The position numbers were made by a program, and so were the translations under genes. The notes beneath the pieces were generated by a model. That model worked only from the letters and a program-made list of their open reading frames with translations. It did no database searches and was not told the DNA's origin. Source: Chara braunii (lineage: Eukaryota; Streptophyta; Charophyceae; Charales; Characeae). From it: a DNA stretch of 42,215 nt. The stretch is taken from the NCBI GenBank assembly GCA_003427395.1, contig BFEA01000234.1:2099637-2141851 (forward strand), read 5' to 3'. This document shows positions 1 through 9,599 of this stretch, one piece after another (the first letter of the stretch is position 1; each line of letters begins with the position of its first letter).

Positions 1-430
1 CGGTGGCGTCGTGAGGTTGGCCGCTATCCGATCGAATTGTTGAAAGATACGATTGTGTTATTCGAAGGCGCAATATGTTGCGTGTCGTATCGGATCGTGT
101 TGNGGATTACATAGTTAACAGGNAATGGAGGGANAGAGATGTACATGAGAGAGAGAGAGAGATTTATTNTTCTTCCTCCTCTAAGTCCACCGTCCCTCCC
201 TTACACNNTCGCTACCTGACCCCGGCGTCTACGGACTAAGAGAGAGAAGAGAGAAGGAGGGTAGGATGCACGATGGGTGAGGCCGTGGCCAGAGAAGAAG
301 CGCAAGGAGGGAGAGAAGAAAGAAGAGAGAGAGGAGAGAAAACGAGAAGGAGAGGAGTGCATGGCGGATCTAAGTGCNTGTGGCATCTGTGAATTGGGGA
401 CTAGGGTTGTGAGTAACGCGAGAGACGTAC
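1..430. other. No gene recognised; purine-rich tract and short (GA)n
   Basis: I see no supportable coding region here. There is a short (GA)n run near 148-162 and a strongly purine-rich stretch at about 235-360. On the minus strand that stretch is pyrimidine-rich and would fit an intron next to the candidate exon that ends at 431. Several single Ns mark uncertain bases. Confidence 0.5.
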
Positions 431-575
431 CTGATGCGTGAAGTTGGCGGCATAGGCGAACATATGCCCATACTTCAGAGATGTTGTTGTCGTCGTCCTT
501 CAGCATTGTAGTTGTAGGCTAGCTAGGATCTGCTGTCAGTAGTCTGGGCGACGAGCGCNAGGAAGGATACCAACC
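431..575 (-). CDS. Candidate exon (copy 1), minus strand
   Basis: On the minus strand this segment starts after a CAG acceptor-like site at 576-577 and ends at a consensus donor, CAG|GTACGT, with the exon end at 431. The translation contains a segment reading like AQTTDSRS, which is homologous to AQTTDNRS in the exon at 1779-1915. Relative to that copy it carries a frameshift or stop and an N, so it may be decayed. I do not recognise the protein. The alternation of TTD-type and LTVKAND-type exons loosely recalls extracellular beta-sandwich repeats such as cadherin-like domains, but this is only an impression. Confidence 0.25.
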
Positions 576-618
576 CTGGGTCTGATGATGATGATGAAGA
601 TGATGTGAGGGCACTTAC

Positions 619-866
619 CTTATATTGGCGATGGTGTGCAATGGGCGACATCTTCAAGTACTTCGGGTTGTCGCTGATGTCAACTGTTGCATTGTCATTT
701 AAGTAGGTTGTAGTATCTGTGTAGGAGTAGGTTGGGCACTGAGTGTCAAGTGTGAGAGCGAAGGGACTGGACTCTTGAGTTGCTAGCGGCGAGAGCAAGC
801 TCTCGTTGACCTTGGTTTTCAGTGTTACAGTCTCAATTGGTGCTATATGGCCGCAATGCTGCTTTC
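619..866 (-). CDS. Candidate exon of unknown protein, minus strand
   Basis: This is an open minus-strand segment of about 80 codons, ending at a good donor (ATAAG|GTAAGT, exon end 619). A possible acceptor CAG lies just upstream at about 867. The peptide is Ser/Thr/Asp/Asn-rich with short hydrophobic alternations (VTLKTKVNESLL, FALTLDT, ATVDISDNPKYL), which fits a beta-rich extracellular repeat. No family is assigned. The intron that would follow in transcription order is short (576-618) and leads to the exon at 431-575. Supporting facts are the open frame, the donor consensus and the neighbouring exon copies; there is no transcript evidence. Confidence 0.3.
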
Positions 867-952
867 TGGACACTGTACTACTATCTGGCCTTCAATGTGA
901 TTGGGCAGTCTTGCATCGTCACCTTGCTGTTGCTCATTTTCCTTAAAATTAG

Positions 953-971
953 ATTATTATTATTATTATTA

Positions 972-1070
<99 letters not shown>

Positions 1071-1074
1071 GTTG

Positions 1075-1113
<39 letters not shown>
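953..1113. repeat. (ATT)n microsatellite
   Basis: About 160 bp of nearly pure ATT/TTA triplets with rare GTT interruptions. It lies between candidate minus-strand exons and would be intronic if they are real. It creates spurious poly-Leu, poly-Ile and poly-Asn frames that should not be annotated. Confidence 0.95.
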
Positions 1114-1778
1114 GCAATCAGACTCGCTTTCATTCACACTTTTCATGTATGTAAACTGCAGCACAACAAACTAGCGACTTGCGCCTACTCAAAACTCAGA
1201 GATACGACCATCCAGATACGAGTATGTTTCCAACTGGCTACAGTGACTCAGCCCAACAACTTTGCTCACGTACACCGTACCACCCAGGGTACCTCACACA
1301 CGACGATACTACACTGACGCGAGAGCCACAACTAACATACGAGATCGGGCAGGCAGTGTGACTGAACAAAAGACAGTCGGACTGGACAACCGGAAGACAG
1401 ACAAATAGACAAAACATATATACATATAGGCATACAGGCAAAGCAGCCGAAATGACAGATACAGCCGACACTCGGATAAACGGCCAGGCAAACAGACACA
1501 TCCACAAAAGGAGGGAGAAAAAGAAAGAAGACAGAATGATACATACAACAACGGAAAGAGTAGGCGGGTTTACAGAAACGAGTTTACAATAACAGACACC
1601 TACAGGCAAGAAGACAAAACAAGGACGGACAGAAATGGCAAAGAAACACACGTTGACCAAGCAAGCAGCCATATCCGAGCTGCGCTGTTGTATGTTGGAT
1701 GGGATGCACGTTAGTCCTTGGGTGCACGTGACATACTGTGAAGGAGGATCGGGGTTGTGAGTGATGCGACAAACATAC

Positions 1779-1915
1779 CTGATGCTTGATGTGACGGCGT
1801 GGTCCGAGATTTGCTCGTACCTCGAAAGAGCTATTGTCGTCACCTTCGATAATATAGGCTAGATAGGATCTGTTATCTGTAGTCTGAGCGCCGAACGTCA
1901 GATAGGACATCAACA
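1779..1915 (-). CDS. Candidate exon (copy 2), minus strand
   Basis: This minus-strand segment has a consensus donor at its end (CATCAG|GTATGT, exon end 1779) and an AG acceptor at 1916-1917. It is open throughout and encodes a stretch containing AQTTDNRSYLAYIIEGDDNS followed by a basic end. It is homologous at DNA level to 431-575, including the TAGGATCTG block and the donor position, so donor and frame are conserved between two copies. That conservation is the best evidence that this is, or was, a real exon. The wording T-D-N-x-S-x-L-x-Y-x-I-x-E-G-D-D is reminiscent of cadherin-type repeats, a weak resemblance that I do not claim as an assignment. Confidence 0.35.
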
Positions 1916-2097
1916 CTCGTTATTCGTTGATGATGATGATAAGACTACTACAACATTGTCAATTGTGAACCCTTGGTGTGCCATTTCCTGGGGAAACTTG
2001 TTTTGCAATTATGCTATTATTTTGAAGTCACGAGTATTTGATCTGATGTATACGATGCAGTTTGATTACTGAGTTCGCTATTGATCATCTTCTTTAT

Positions 2098-2193
2098 CGT
2101 TATTATTATTTTTTTATTATTATTACTATTCTTCTTCTTATTATTATTATTATTATTATTATTATTTTTTTTATTATTAGTATTATTATTTTT
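2098..2193. repeat. (ATT)n microsatellite, interrupted
   Basis: About 95 bp of ATT triplets broken by poly-T and CTT triplets. It occupies the same place in the second module as the tract at 953-1113 in the first. Confidence 0.9.
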
Positions 2194-2405
2194 AAGCCAT
2201 CAGACTCACTTTTAATCACACTTTCATGCCAGTAAATAGCAGCGCAACAAACAGGCGACATGCACACGCTCAATACTAAGAGATATGGCTTCCAGACTAG
2301 AGTTTATTCTCAACTGACTATGGCGACTCAACGCCCAACAGCACACTGTTCGCACACACTGGACCATCCTGGACGTCTTACGCGTGATGCTTTGCGCTCA
2401 CACAG

Positions 2406-3188
2406 CATACATGCCACTGCACACTCTGGGCATTTGCAGAGCACTGTTGCCTATGACGCAGCAGCAACACTTCCGCATGGCTCACGCAGGAATGAATGAA
2501 AGGTCGGGCGCTGACTCCTGATTTATACTTCTGAAACTAGTTGGTCCGCCCCTTTCCATTGGCCCATGGTACTCACAGTCCCTCGTGGTACTCGCTGGAC
2601 TGGATTGGGACAGACGTACACAGTCAGGGACAGACGGGCGCAATCTGAGCCAGACAACCGCAGTTGAGACAAACAAAAACAGTTTGGGACAGACGAGCAG
2701 GGGAAACAGACGAAACGGGGAAAAGAGATTGTGACTTTGAACTTGACAACATTGGGACCAGATTAGACAGTGGAACTCGGACATTTGACGAGGGATTATG
2801 ACAACAATCCCGTCTCTCCTCTTCTCCTTCGTTCGATTCCGCTCCTGTTCGTCTGAGTATGATCTGACCTGACGCATTCTTATGTGTATAGCGCCTGGCC
2901 ATTCACCCCCCACAATAATGATGTTGTATGCTTGGTCTGTGTTACGATAGTAATTGGGTGATCATTGGTATTATANTCTTTAGCTGCGCTTTCCTGTGCT
3001 ATGTGAGAAAAGTTTGTTCTTGCCCCGGTCTGCACCATTACGCTATGCGACACGCGTCATGTCACACAGATACACAGTGACACATACGAGGAGACAATCA
3101 CACGGTGACACACAAGAGAGACGCATACACAAAGAGAAGAGAGAGGGACAGAGTGTGAAAGAATGAGAAAGAGGGGAAGAAAACATAC
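2406..3188. other. No gene recognised between modules
   Basis: The long minus-strand frames here look like chance frames in a GA-rich or CT-rich background. The GACAGAC- and ACAGA-rich plus-strand text resembles low-complexity intron sequence. I see no RNA gene. Confidence 0.45.
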
Positions 3189-3251
3189 CTGGTATGCATA
3201 CGCAGCCGCATTGGTAGTGGCATCATTGGCCTTCACGGTCAACGAGAGCCT
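3189..3251 (-). CDS. Candidate short exon, minus strand
   Basis: The minus-strand peptide LSLTVKANDATTNAAAYAYQ (20 codons) lies between a CACAG acceptor-like site and a perfect donor CAG|GTATGT (exon end 3189). The LTVKAND wording resembles VTLKTKVNE in the exon at 619-866. It is very short and could be chance, but it has the same donor type and the same ATT-rich surroundings as the other candidates. Confidence 0.25.
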
Positions 3252-3465
3252 GTGGCATGAACACGGCTATAGAAGGAAGGTCCCTGATATACGTGTCGGC
3301 TGCAGCGAGGGTTAGGCTCCCATTGTCAACTCGATGAAGTATTCGAATTCCGATTGATATAACATCAGTGCATTACTACTCTCTCATCGGAGTAGGACTT
3401 CTTGGCTTTCAAAGGGGATTTCACCGTCTGCAATCTGTCCTTCCAGTTTCGTCATTGCCCTGCGC

Positions 3466-3498
3466 TATTATTATTATTAGTAGTATTATTGTTCTAAA

Positions 3499-3561
<63 letters not shown>

Positions 3562-3626
3562 CATTATTATTATTATTATTTGTGTTTTCACTATTGATAT
3601 TATTATTATTTTTATTTATTTTATTG
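3466..3626. repeat. (ATT)n microsatellite
   Basis: A third ATT tract of about 160 bp, with GTT and TTTATT interruptions at both ends. Confidence 0.95.
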
Positions 3627-3919
3627 TTTCATTATTTCGATTGTTATTGCTCGATTATTTTTGTTGTCTCTGTTAGTTACTATCCCTATCATTAGACATC
3701 ATACACAAGCAGAGATGATGGGACGCATGGGGCATGGAGAGGGAGGTGACGTTATCCTTCGCGATAAGTACCCGCCTCCTTCGTCCTTCTTCATACTTAT
3801 CTTTGTGTGAGCCTCTCAGGTACCTCCCTCCTCGACTTTATTGAGTAGGGTTTGATCCCTATTGAGTTAATCTGGCCTCAGCTAACCCTAAGTCAATCGC
3901 ATGAGTTGTATAAGACCAA
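3627..3919. other. No gene recognised
   Basis: This is a mixed-composition stretch without an open frame of note. It lies directly upstream of the leader-exon motif of the diverged LTR and may belong to that LTR, but I could not align it by eye to the intact LTRs. Confidence 0.4.
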
Positions 3920-3929
3920 TGACAGGGCG

Positions 3930-3984
3930 ATTGCGGGAGCTCTGCTGGAGTTCAGGCGGAACTCTGGAAGCAGGGAACGACGAG
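3930..3984 (+). other. Leader-exon-like motif with splice donor (LTR C)
   Basis: ATTGCGGGAGCTCTGC, GGCGG..CTCTGGAAGCAGGGAAC and then GAG|GTACGT closely match the segment at 33222-33276 in the 3' LTR, which ends AAG|GTAAAT. Conservation of the block and of a following GT suggests an untranslated exon end with a 5' splice site. This is inference from two diverged copies. Confidence 0.45.
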
Positions 3985-4364
3985 GTACGTTACTTCGACC
4001 CACATAATGTCTCATGTAGGCTTTCATCGTAACAGTGATCATAAGGGCTTAGAATCAATAACTCTTAAAATCTTCGATTGCGGGTAGAGAAAATGTTGGC
4101 TAAATGGGTACTGATTGCTTTTGGGTACAACAATCGTGCTGTGGATATTGATTGAAGGTATGGATACAAGCTATCAACCTCTCACGATCATTCTCCATAC
4201 TCCATCTAAACGATGATGGGTACACTTGATTGAGCTTGCTATAATCTATTGTCATCGTTCACATGGATAATTTTTGTCATTACGCGTCTGCTCCAGCATA
4301 AGTTTTCAAACTTTCAACAAGAAAGGGCTCGAATGCCATCAAAAGTGATAACTTGATCCATCGG

Positions 4365-5075
4365 TAAGACTTGTGTGGAGGTAAGAATGGCAGGGAAAAC
4401 CTGCCTTTACTCCGATGAGCCTTACGCTTGGCCAAGTGATAAGTGCAAGGATCCTTGGACACCCGCCTTATGGAGGGCTAGCCACAGATAAGAGAAGCAA
4501 GAGAATTCATGCCTTATCAGTGACTAGTCTAATATAAGAGTAGTGAGGTTTTAAGGACACCTGCCTTATCACTAACCAATCCGACATTCTTTCAATCGTA
4601 AGAGTAACAAGGACGCTTGGAAACCCGCCTTATTGAGGGTTAGCCAATCATAACAGAAGAAGGGAAATCCTGCCTTATCAGTGACTCGTCTGATATAAGA
4701 GTAGTGAGGTTTCAAGGACACATGCCTTATCATTTATCTACCTAACATTCATTCAGTGGTAAGAGTAGCAAGGATCCTTGGACACCCATCTTATGAAGGG
4801 CTAACCACTAATACGAGAAGCAGGGAAATCCTCCGTTATCAGTGTCCGGTCTGATATAAGAGTAGTGAGGTTTCAAGGACACTTGCCTTATCAATAAACA
4901 TCCTAGCGCTTAGTGAGTGATAAGAATAGCAAGGATCCTTGGACACCCGCCTTATTGAAGACTAGCCAGTGATAAGAGTAGCAGGGAAATCCTGCCTTAT
5001 CAATGACTAGACTGATATAAGAGTAGTGAGGTTTCAGGAATACCTGCCTTATTAGTGATTAGCCATAGGATAAGC
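4365..5075 (+). repeat. 161-162 bp tandem satellite built from stem-loops
   Basis: The motif AAGGA(T/C)(C/G)CTTGGA recurs at 4447, 4609, 4770 and 4931, spacings of 162, 161 and 161 bp. Each unit holds three subrepeats of about 54 bp, each a hairpin of the form ATAAG-agta-inner stem-loop-inner stem-CTTAT. The hairpin at 4381-4409 is perfect: GTAAG/CTTAC outer, GCAGG/CCTGC inner, loop GAAAA. The one at 4970-5002 has TGATAAG/CTTATCA outside and GCAGG/CCTGC inside. Other subrepeats use AAGG/CCTT or GAGGT/ACACCT as the inner stem. The outer pair G-C in the first copy is A-T in later copies, a compensatory change. Confidence 0.85.
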
Positions 5076-6289
5076 GTACCGCTAAATATGCTTGGCACAC
5101 AGGGGCCAAGACCCACAAGTTCGACTTTGTCAAACAAACTCCAGTAACAAAATGGATGTATCGTGAGTGGTCTACCACACCACCGCTAACTTTCCCCACA
5201 TTCATCATTATTTGATCCTGACTAATTACATCTGATTCTACTAAGGGGGCTAAGTGAGATCTTGCATCGGAGAGAGACTATCCATTTGTCTGATTCCTTC
5301 CATGAGATTCTTTCCACANGTTGGATTGGTGATGTATTCGTATGTGTTGTGGAAAGGAAGGGAATTCAGACGAGATAATCCCAAGGGGAATAAGAATGAG
5401 ATTGTGGAGAGTTACTGCAACAGTAAAAGGGAAGTGAACTACTATTCAGTACTTGAAGCGAAAGGGCAACAACCCAAATGATTAGTTAAGGATAGGAGTC
5501 AGACACAAAAAACAGATTCTAGAAGGAACTTCTAGATCTTAGTTAGGAAGAAGGATGTTAAGTTTCTCTTGTACTGTGTTGTGTCAACAGGTTTCGACAC
5601 TTCGGAGAACTTACAGGAGAATCTGTAAGAACAACAATTATGTTATCTCTGGATAACAGGTCGGTAGAATTTTGACTCAACTTCCACCATGGCTTGACAC
5701 CCACATCTAAGACAAGACCTAAGAAGGGAACAGATAAATCTTCCCCTTGTATCTATGACTAAATTGTTCAAATCACATTCATAAGTCTTCGAAAATTTGT
5801 GGGGCTGGGGTAAAATGGAGTCATGGTTAGGAAGGAATGTTGTTTTCAAGGGTTTGGGGCGTGAGTAACACGCTATGAATGGATCAAAGGTTGACGCTTG
5901 TAGCGCATTTTGTGTCTGCATCTGTATGCTTGTATGTGGTTCGTGCATTTGCACAGGTGTTGAACATTGAATTGTTTCCTGAGTTTGGGATCATCTGGGA
6001 TATTCGGACAACGGGACACAACAACAGTGAAAGTGAGGTTCACCGCTCATTCAACTTCCCTGCTATTACATACGTACTCTTATATATATACTTGTGAGAG
6101 AGATAGTAGGTTGGTCGGTACCTAGGAAATCATTTGTCTGAGATTTCTTTTGGGAAGAATGAGAGATTAATAAGGATTTGGTGCTGGCATCTTCTCATAA
6201 GGGTAACATAAGGGACGTAGAGACATTGTCATAGTTGGTTAAGCGTGGAAGACCGTCCGAGAAGTCGACCTGATTAGTAGTCGGTCCGG
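5076..6289 (+). other. Middle part of LTR C, no gene
   Basis: No convincing protein frame. A short open frame at about 5254-5481 has no recognisable features and is probably chance. Parts of this stretch align by eye with 16700-17200 of the B LTR. A TATATATATA stretch sits at about 6080-6092. Confidence 0.45.
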
Positions 6290-6615
6290 AGAGTTATCAG
6301 CTCGGGGCTCGCCGTACGGGTTATTCTTAAGGCGTTCTACCGCGCGTATTCCTATGCTATGGCGATCGGGAAAACGCCCTCGGCTGGCCTACCTCTGCGA
6401 TTGCATGTAAAAGCCTTCGTACGTGGGTCAGTAGCTCAGCAGGGATACGCCCACCTAAGGGATGGTGAGAGCTCCCACATGTGGAGGTATGTTGTACCTC
6501 GCAGGTTCCCTAACCTGTCGTAGGGAGCCACGAGAGATATAGCACGCGCGCACGGTCGGAGTTGGTATTGCATAAGGTGACAAAGAAAACTCCTGCGTGA
6601 CACGACCGTGAGGTC
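6290..6615 (+). repeat. U5-like module, third diverged copy
   Basis: This block contains AGTAGCTCAGCAGGGATACG and CTCCTGCGTGACAC. It aligns with the LTR 3'-end modules at 17233-17495 and 37170-37522, and upstream of that with 37170-37260 (CCTATGCTA, CTCTGCGATTGCA). The splice donor is kept in altered form, GGAG|GTATGT at 6486/6487, against GTAG|GTAAGT in the intact LTRs. A box-A-like TAGCTCAGCAGG and a GGTTCCCTAACC stretch are visible, but the spacing is not that of a tRNA gene. Confidence 0.6.
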
Positions 6616-6649
6616 CAACACCAAAACTTTACTTTACGTTTTGGTGTGG
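6616..6649 (+). other. Inverted repeat (12-bp arms, 10-nt loop)
   Basis: CAACACCAAAAC and GTTTTGGTGTGG flank TTTACTTTAC. Eleven of twelve positions pair. It lies exactly where similarity to the LTR end is lost. Function unknown; a processing or termination hairpin is one possibility. Confidence 0.6.
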
Positions 6650-8011
6650 GATGGACGCGAGCGACACCGTTTTTTTTGCATTTCGAGTGTGGTCTCGACA
6701 ACGCCCTCTCTCTTTTTCTCTCTCTGTCTTGGTTGCACAGCACAGCTAACGGGAAAGGGTGGATAACGGCCGCAGCAAAGCTTCACCCCAAAAAACTTTC
6801 GGGCTCGTGCTCCACAAACCGCGGGCGCGAACGGGCTACTCACACTAGGACTTGTGAGCGGGGCCACCAATGAAGCCTCAAACACTCACCAAACAAAGGC
6901 TTCGCAGCATTGTCACACCACCTCACCAAACTTCTGTTTTGAAGGAATCGTGTCCCAACGGGCCTCTAAAGAGAAAGGAAAAAATCAAAATGTCTGTCGA
7001 GACCAGATCTTCCGCGCGACAACAATTCGGAGTCCTAAGATTGGAAGGTTGGGCCAATTACGGGAGATCGGGATCGACGGGATAATTGCATCGGAGTCCT
7101 CGCTTCTTCGTCCCTTTTGCGTCGCTTCTTTTTGGATCGCTGGGTTCAGGGCTGGGCAAGTCTCGGATGATCGGTTGAGTGGCGCACCGCCGCGCATGCG
7201 ATTAATAATGGTTGACGTCGTTTCTTTTTGTTTTTGTCGTCGGGTTTTACCCGTGCGGAGATCTCGCGAGAATTTCGCTTCGTTCTTTTTGAATTTTATT
7301 TTTCGGATTTTGTCGAGCCTTGACAGCTTTCGGAACTTCGGACTTTCTTTTCGAAATTTATGCTTTTTTCATTTTCGCATTAGATAGGAACTCAGAATTT
7401 TGAAATTTAGGACTTCTTTTTACCGCGCAATGATTTCTGCTTGCGTGCTTCTTTTTGCGGCTGCAACGGAGCTCTGATTAGTCGGTGCCCTTAATCTTGC
7501 GAGTAACTGTAATTTTTGGGCGAGCGCCATTGTAACTGTATCTTTCTTCTTGAGCTTCGTCTTTCCCGCTCTCTCTTTCCTCTTTGCTGTGTCTAGTTAG
7601 CCCATGGTTTGCATGCTCGGATCGATGCGTGGAGAGTGACTACGTCCCCCACGCCGCGATCTGTCAATGCAGAACGTAGGCACTCCCTCTCCCGATCCTT
7701 TTTCTAAGTCCTTGAAATCCCGTGTTCTTCCCGCATGCATGCACGCTATAAATTTCGGTTGCGCGATTAGATAGCTCTCTTAAACAGTTGCTGGAAGCTT
7801 GGGGAGCGCGATCAGTGAAGGTCGGCTCACGAGCGAAGTGAGAGGTGAGTTGAAGTGGGAGTCGGGCGATCCGACGAGCTGGTGCCGAATGCGAGGGGTT
7901 GACGCGTGGGGCTATGTCGGACTGTAGCGCGCGGGCGAACCTGACGGGTGCAGGAGGACTAAGCGGGGTGACGACTTCGTGGGTTGGTGCGTGACAACAG
8001 ACTGTCCGCAT

Positions 8012-8013
<2 letters not shown>
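6650..8013. other. No gene recognised
   Basis: A plus-strand open frame of about 175 codons (6854-7387) has no domain-like pattern, a composition shift from Gln/His-rich to Phe/Arg-rich, and no conserved motif, so I do not call it. The stretch is pyrimidine-rich in places (6700-6730, 7560-7590). It could be the untranslated leader or promoter of a neighbouring element, but I cannot show that. Confidence 0.4.

Positions 8014-8100
<87 letters not shown>
8014..8100. repeat. (GA)n microsatellite
   Basis: 87 bp of GA dinucleotides with one AAAG interruption. It generates spurious Ser-Leu and Arg-Glu repeat frames on both strands. Confidence 0.97.
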
Positions 8101-8102
<2 letters not shown>

Positions 8103-9599
8103 GAGGTTGATGGACGTGGATTTGCAATTTTCTTTGTCTTTTCTTTCCAACTTTGTATATAAGTTTTAATCTCGGTTTTGGGCGATTCGCCCGTCTTTTG
8201 CTTTCGGCATCTTTGTGTCGGCTTCGGCCCGTGTTTGCATGTAATCAGTTGTGATCTTTCCTATTGAATGCTTTGTCGACTAAATCGATTTTGCTTTGCA
8301 CGAATGATCTGTCGTTTCCTTCTTGTTTTTGCTCATATTGGATAGTGAAACGGGGAGAGTTGATGTCGTTCGTAATGCTTGATGAGTGCAATGCCACGTC
8401 ACTTGCATAAGTATGGAATGATAGTCGGGCAGAGGTTTGCTGAATGATTGGATATGCCGCGTGACAATTTTGCATCTGGGATCGTAATCTCACTTTTTCG
8501 GCTAACAGACCCACGTACGATCGAACACCCCGTGTGCACAAGTGGTATCGCGGATTGATCCACGAGGTCTACACGTGGCCACACGTAGCGATTCGTGATC
8601 TCCGACGAACTTGACATCCCTGGTATCGAGATAGGCGAGGAATTTCCTTCCTGCAAGCACCTGAGCTAGTAGGAATTTTCGGTGCCATGCCCGAAAGTTC
8701 CCTTATCAACCAGATGCGTGTGGAAGGTTTTCACTACACCGTAATGACGAGATGACGTATGTACAAGACCCAGAGTACCTAGAACACTGGGAGGATGCAT
8801 ATCTCAGGCGAAGGTATCCGGAATTTCCCTGCCTAACCGATAACCGACTGTGCGCCAGGGAATTTCACTGCGCCGTTACCATCGACACAAGGTGCCCCGA
8901 CTACCCAACTACCTATAACACACCGTACTTCATATCCCCCGGCTTCGTCGTTATCGGCACCAACTTCCCTCCCTTCAATCTCCTCCTTCCATACCACTAA
9001 CTCAAAGTGGTGCCGTGAAATTCCATAGCTCCGTACTGGCCTCACACGCCGTGCAGAAATTGCAGACGGCGCAGTAACTACCAAATCTCGGGAATTACGG
9101 GGCCTAACCACAACACACGCCGACGATCGCCACGTGTTTTCACCCGAAGGTCGAACTCATGAGAAACTGCAACGGACCTCTCCCGAACCGCCATCCCTAG
9201 AAAAGGCGGATCGTACGGGTTGGGATGTAACGCGCATACCATCTGCCTTATGCAGCATGACATTCACCAGACCGGACGTAATTTGTCCCTTAGCCTTATT
9301 GCACCTGTGCCCCTGAAACCTTCCCACAAGAGATCTCAGTTCTGACATGGGACTCCACCCCAATTTTTCAAAAATCCTTGGCACACCCCTTTTCGCACTT
9401 CCAGGCCCACATCCCGCTCCGATCAGGAAGTCTCGCCAGGTGTGAGGTTGGTATGGGAGCCGACACATGGCAGGGTTATAGGATTATTTTCATGATAGTT
9501 GAGCGATCTGGCTAACCAAGGGCGACCCGACCCCGGAACGCGCACAGACGCGATCCCGTTGTCACTAGAAGCCGATCAGGGAATCGACGGGCGGCTAAC
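8101..9599 (+). other. Probable leader region of element A, no gene called
   Basis: This lies directly upstream of the gag-like frame at 9600. Two TGGTATC motifs (near 8543 and 8612) recall the start of plant tRNA-iMet primer-binding sites, but only seven bases match well. A short plus-strand frame at 8752-9000 ending in PYH has no family I know. The minus-strand frames at 9078-9468 look incidental. I see no clear LTR boundary for element A. Confidence 0.35.

Larger units (their letters stand above)
361..2420. repeat. Degenerate tandem module duplication (~1.1-1.35 kb spacing)
   Basis: Two blocks recur. The stretch at about 361-600 resembles about 1715-1950: both hold the motif TAGGCTAG(C)TAGGATCTG and a minus-strand splice donor. 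The stretch just after the first ATT tract (1114-1335) resembles the stretch just after the second (2194-2405): both begin AGC(A/C)ATCAGACTC and share a series of further short blocks. Each module carries an exon-like segment and an ATT microsatellite, so this looks like an old tandem duplication of exon plus intron. Similarity was judged by eye and the copies are clearly diverged. Confidence 0.5.
3920..6650 (+). mobile_element. Diverged LTR fragment 'C', relative of the element B LTR
   Basis: Four blocks occur here in the same order and orientation as in the LTRs of element B. They are the leader-exon motif (3930-3984 versus 33222-33276); a block around TGTTATC..GATAA.AGGTCGG and GACTCAA (5641-5690 versus about 16730-16790); a CAGTGA..GTGAG..CACC..CTTCCC block followed by a TATATATA stretch (about 6030-6095 versus 17100-17160); and the U5-like module (about 6290-6615 versus 37170-37475). 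Between the first two lies a stem-loop array, as in B, but built from unrelated sequence. There is no PBS or gag directly after it, so this is probably a truncated or solo remnant of an older family member. All alignments were made by eye. Confidence 0.6.

Noticed and set aside
822-1154. Hydrophobic frames of poly-Leu/Ile and poly-Asn on both strands
   Set aside because: They are translations of the (ATT)n microsatellite. The same holds for 3368-3676.
6854-7387. 177-codon plus-strand frame
   Set aside because: No motif, no conserved pattern, abrupt composition change; probably chance.
7912-8169. Ser-Leu and Arg-Glu repeat frames
   Set aside because: Produced by the (GA)n tract at 8014-8100 on both strands.
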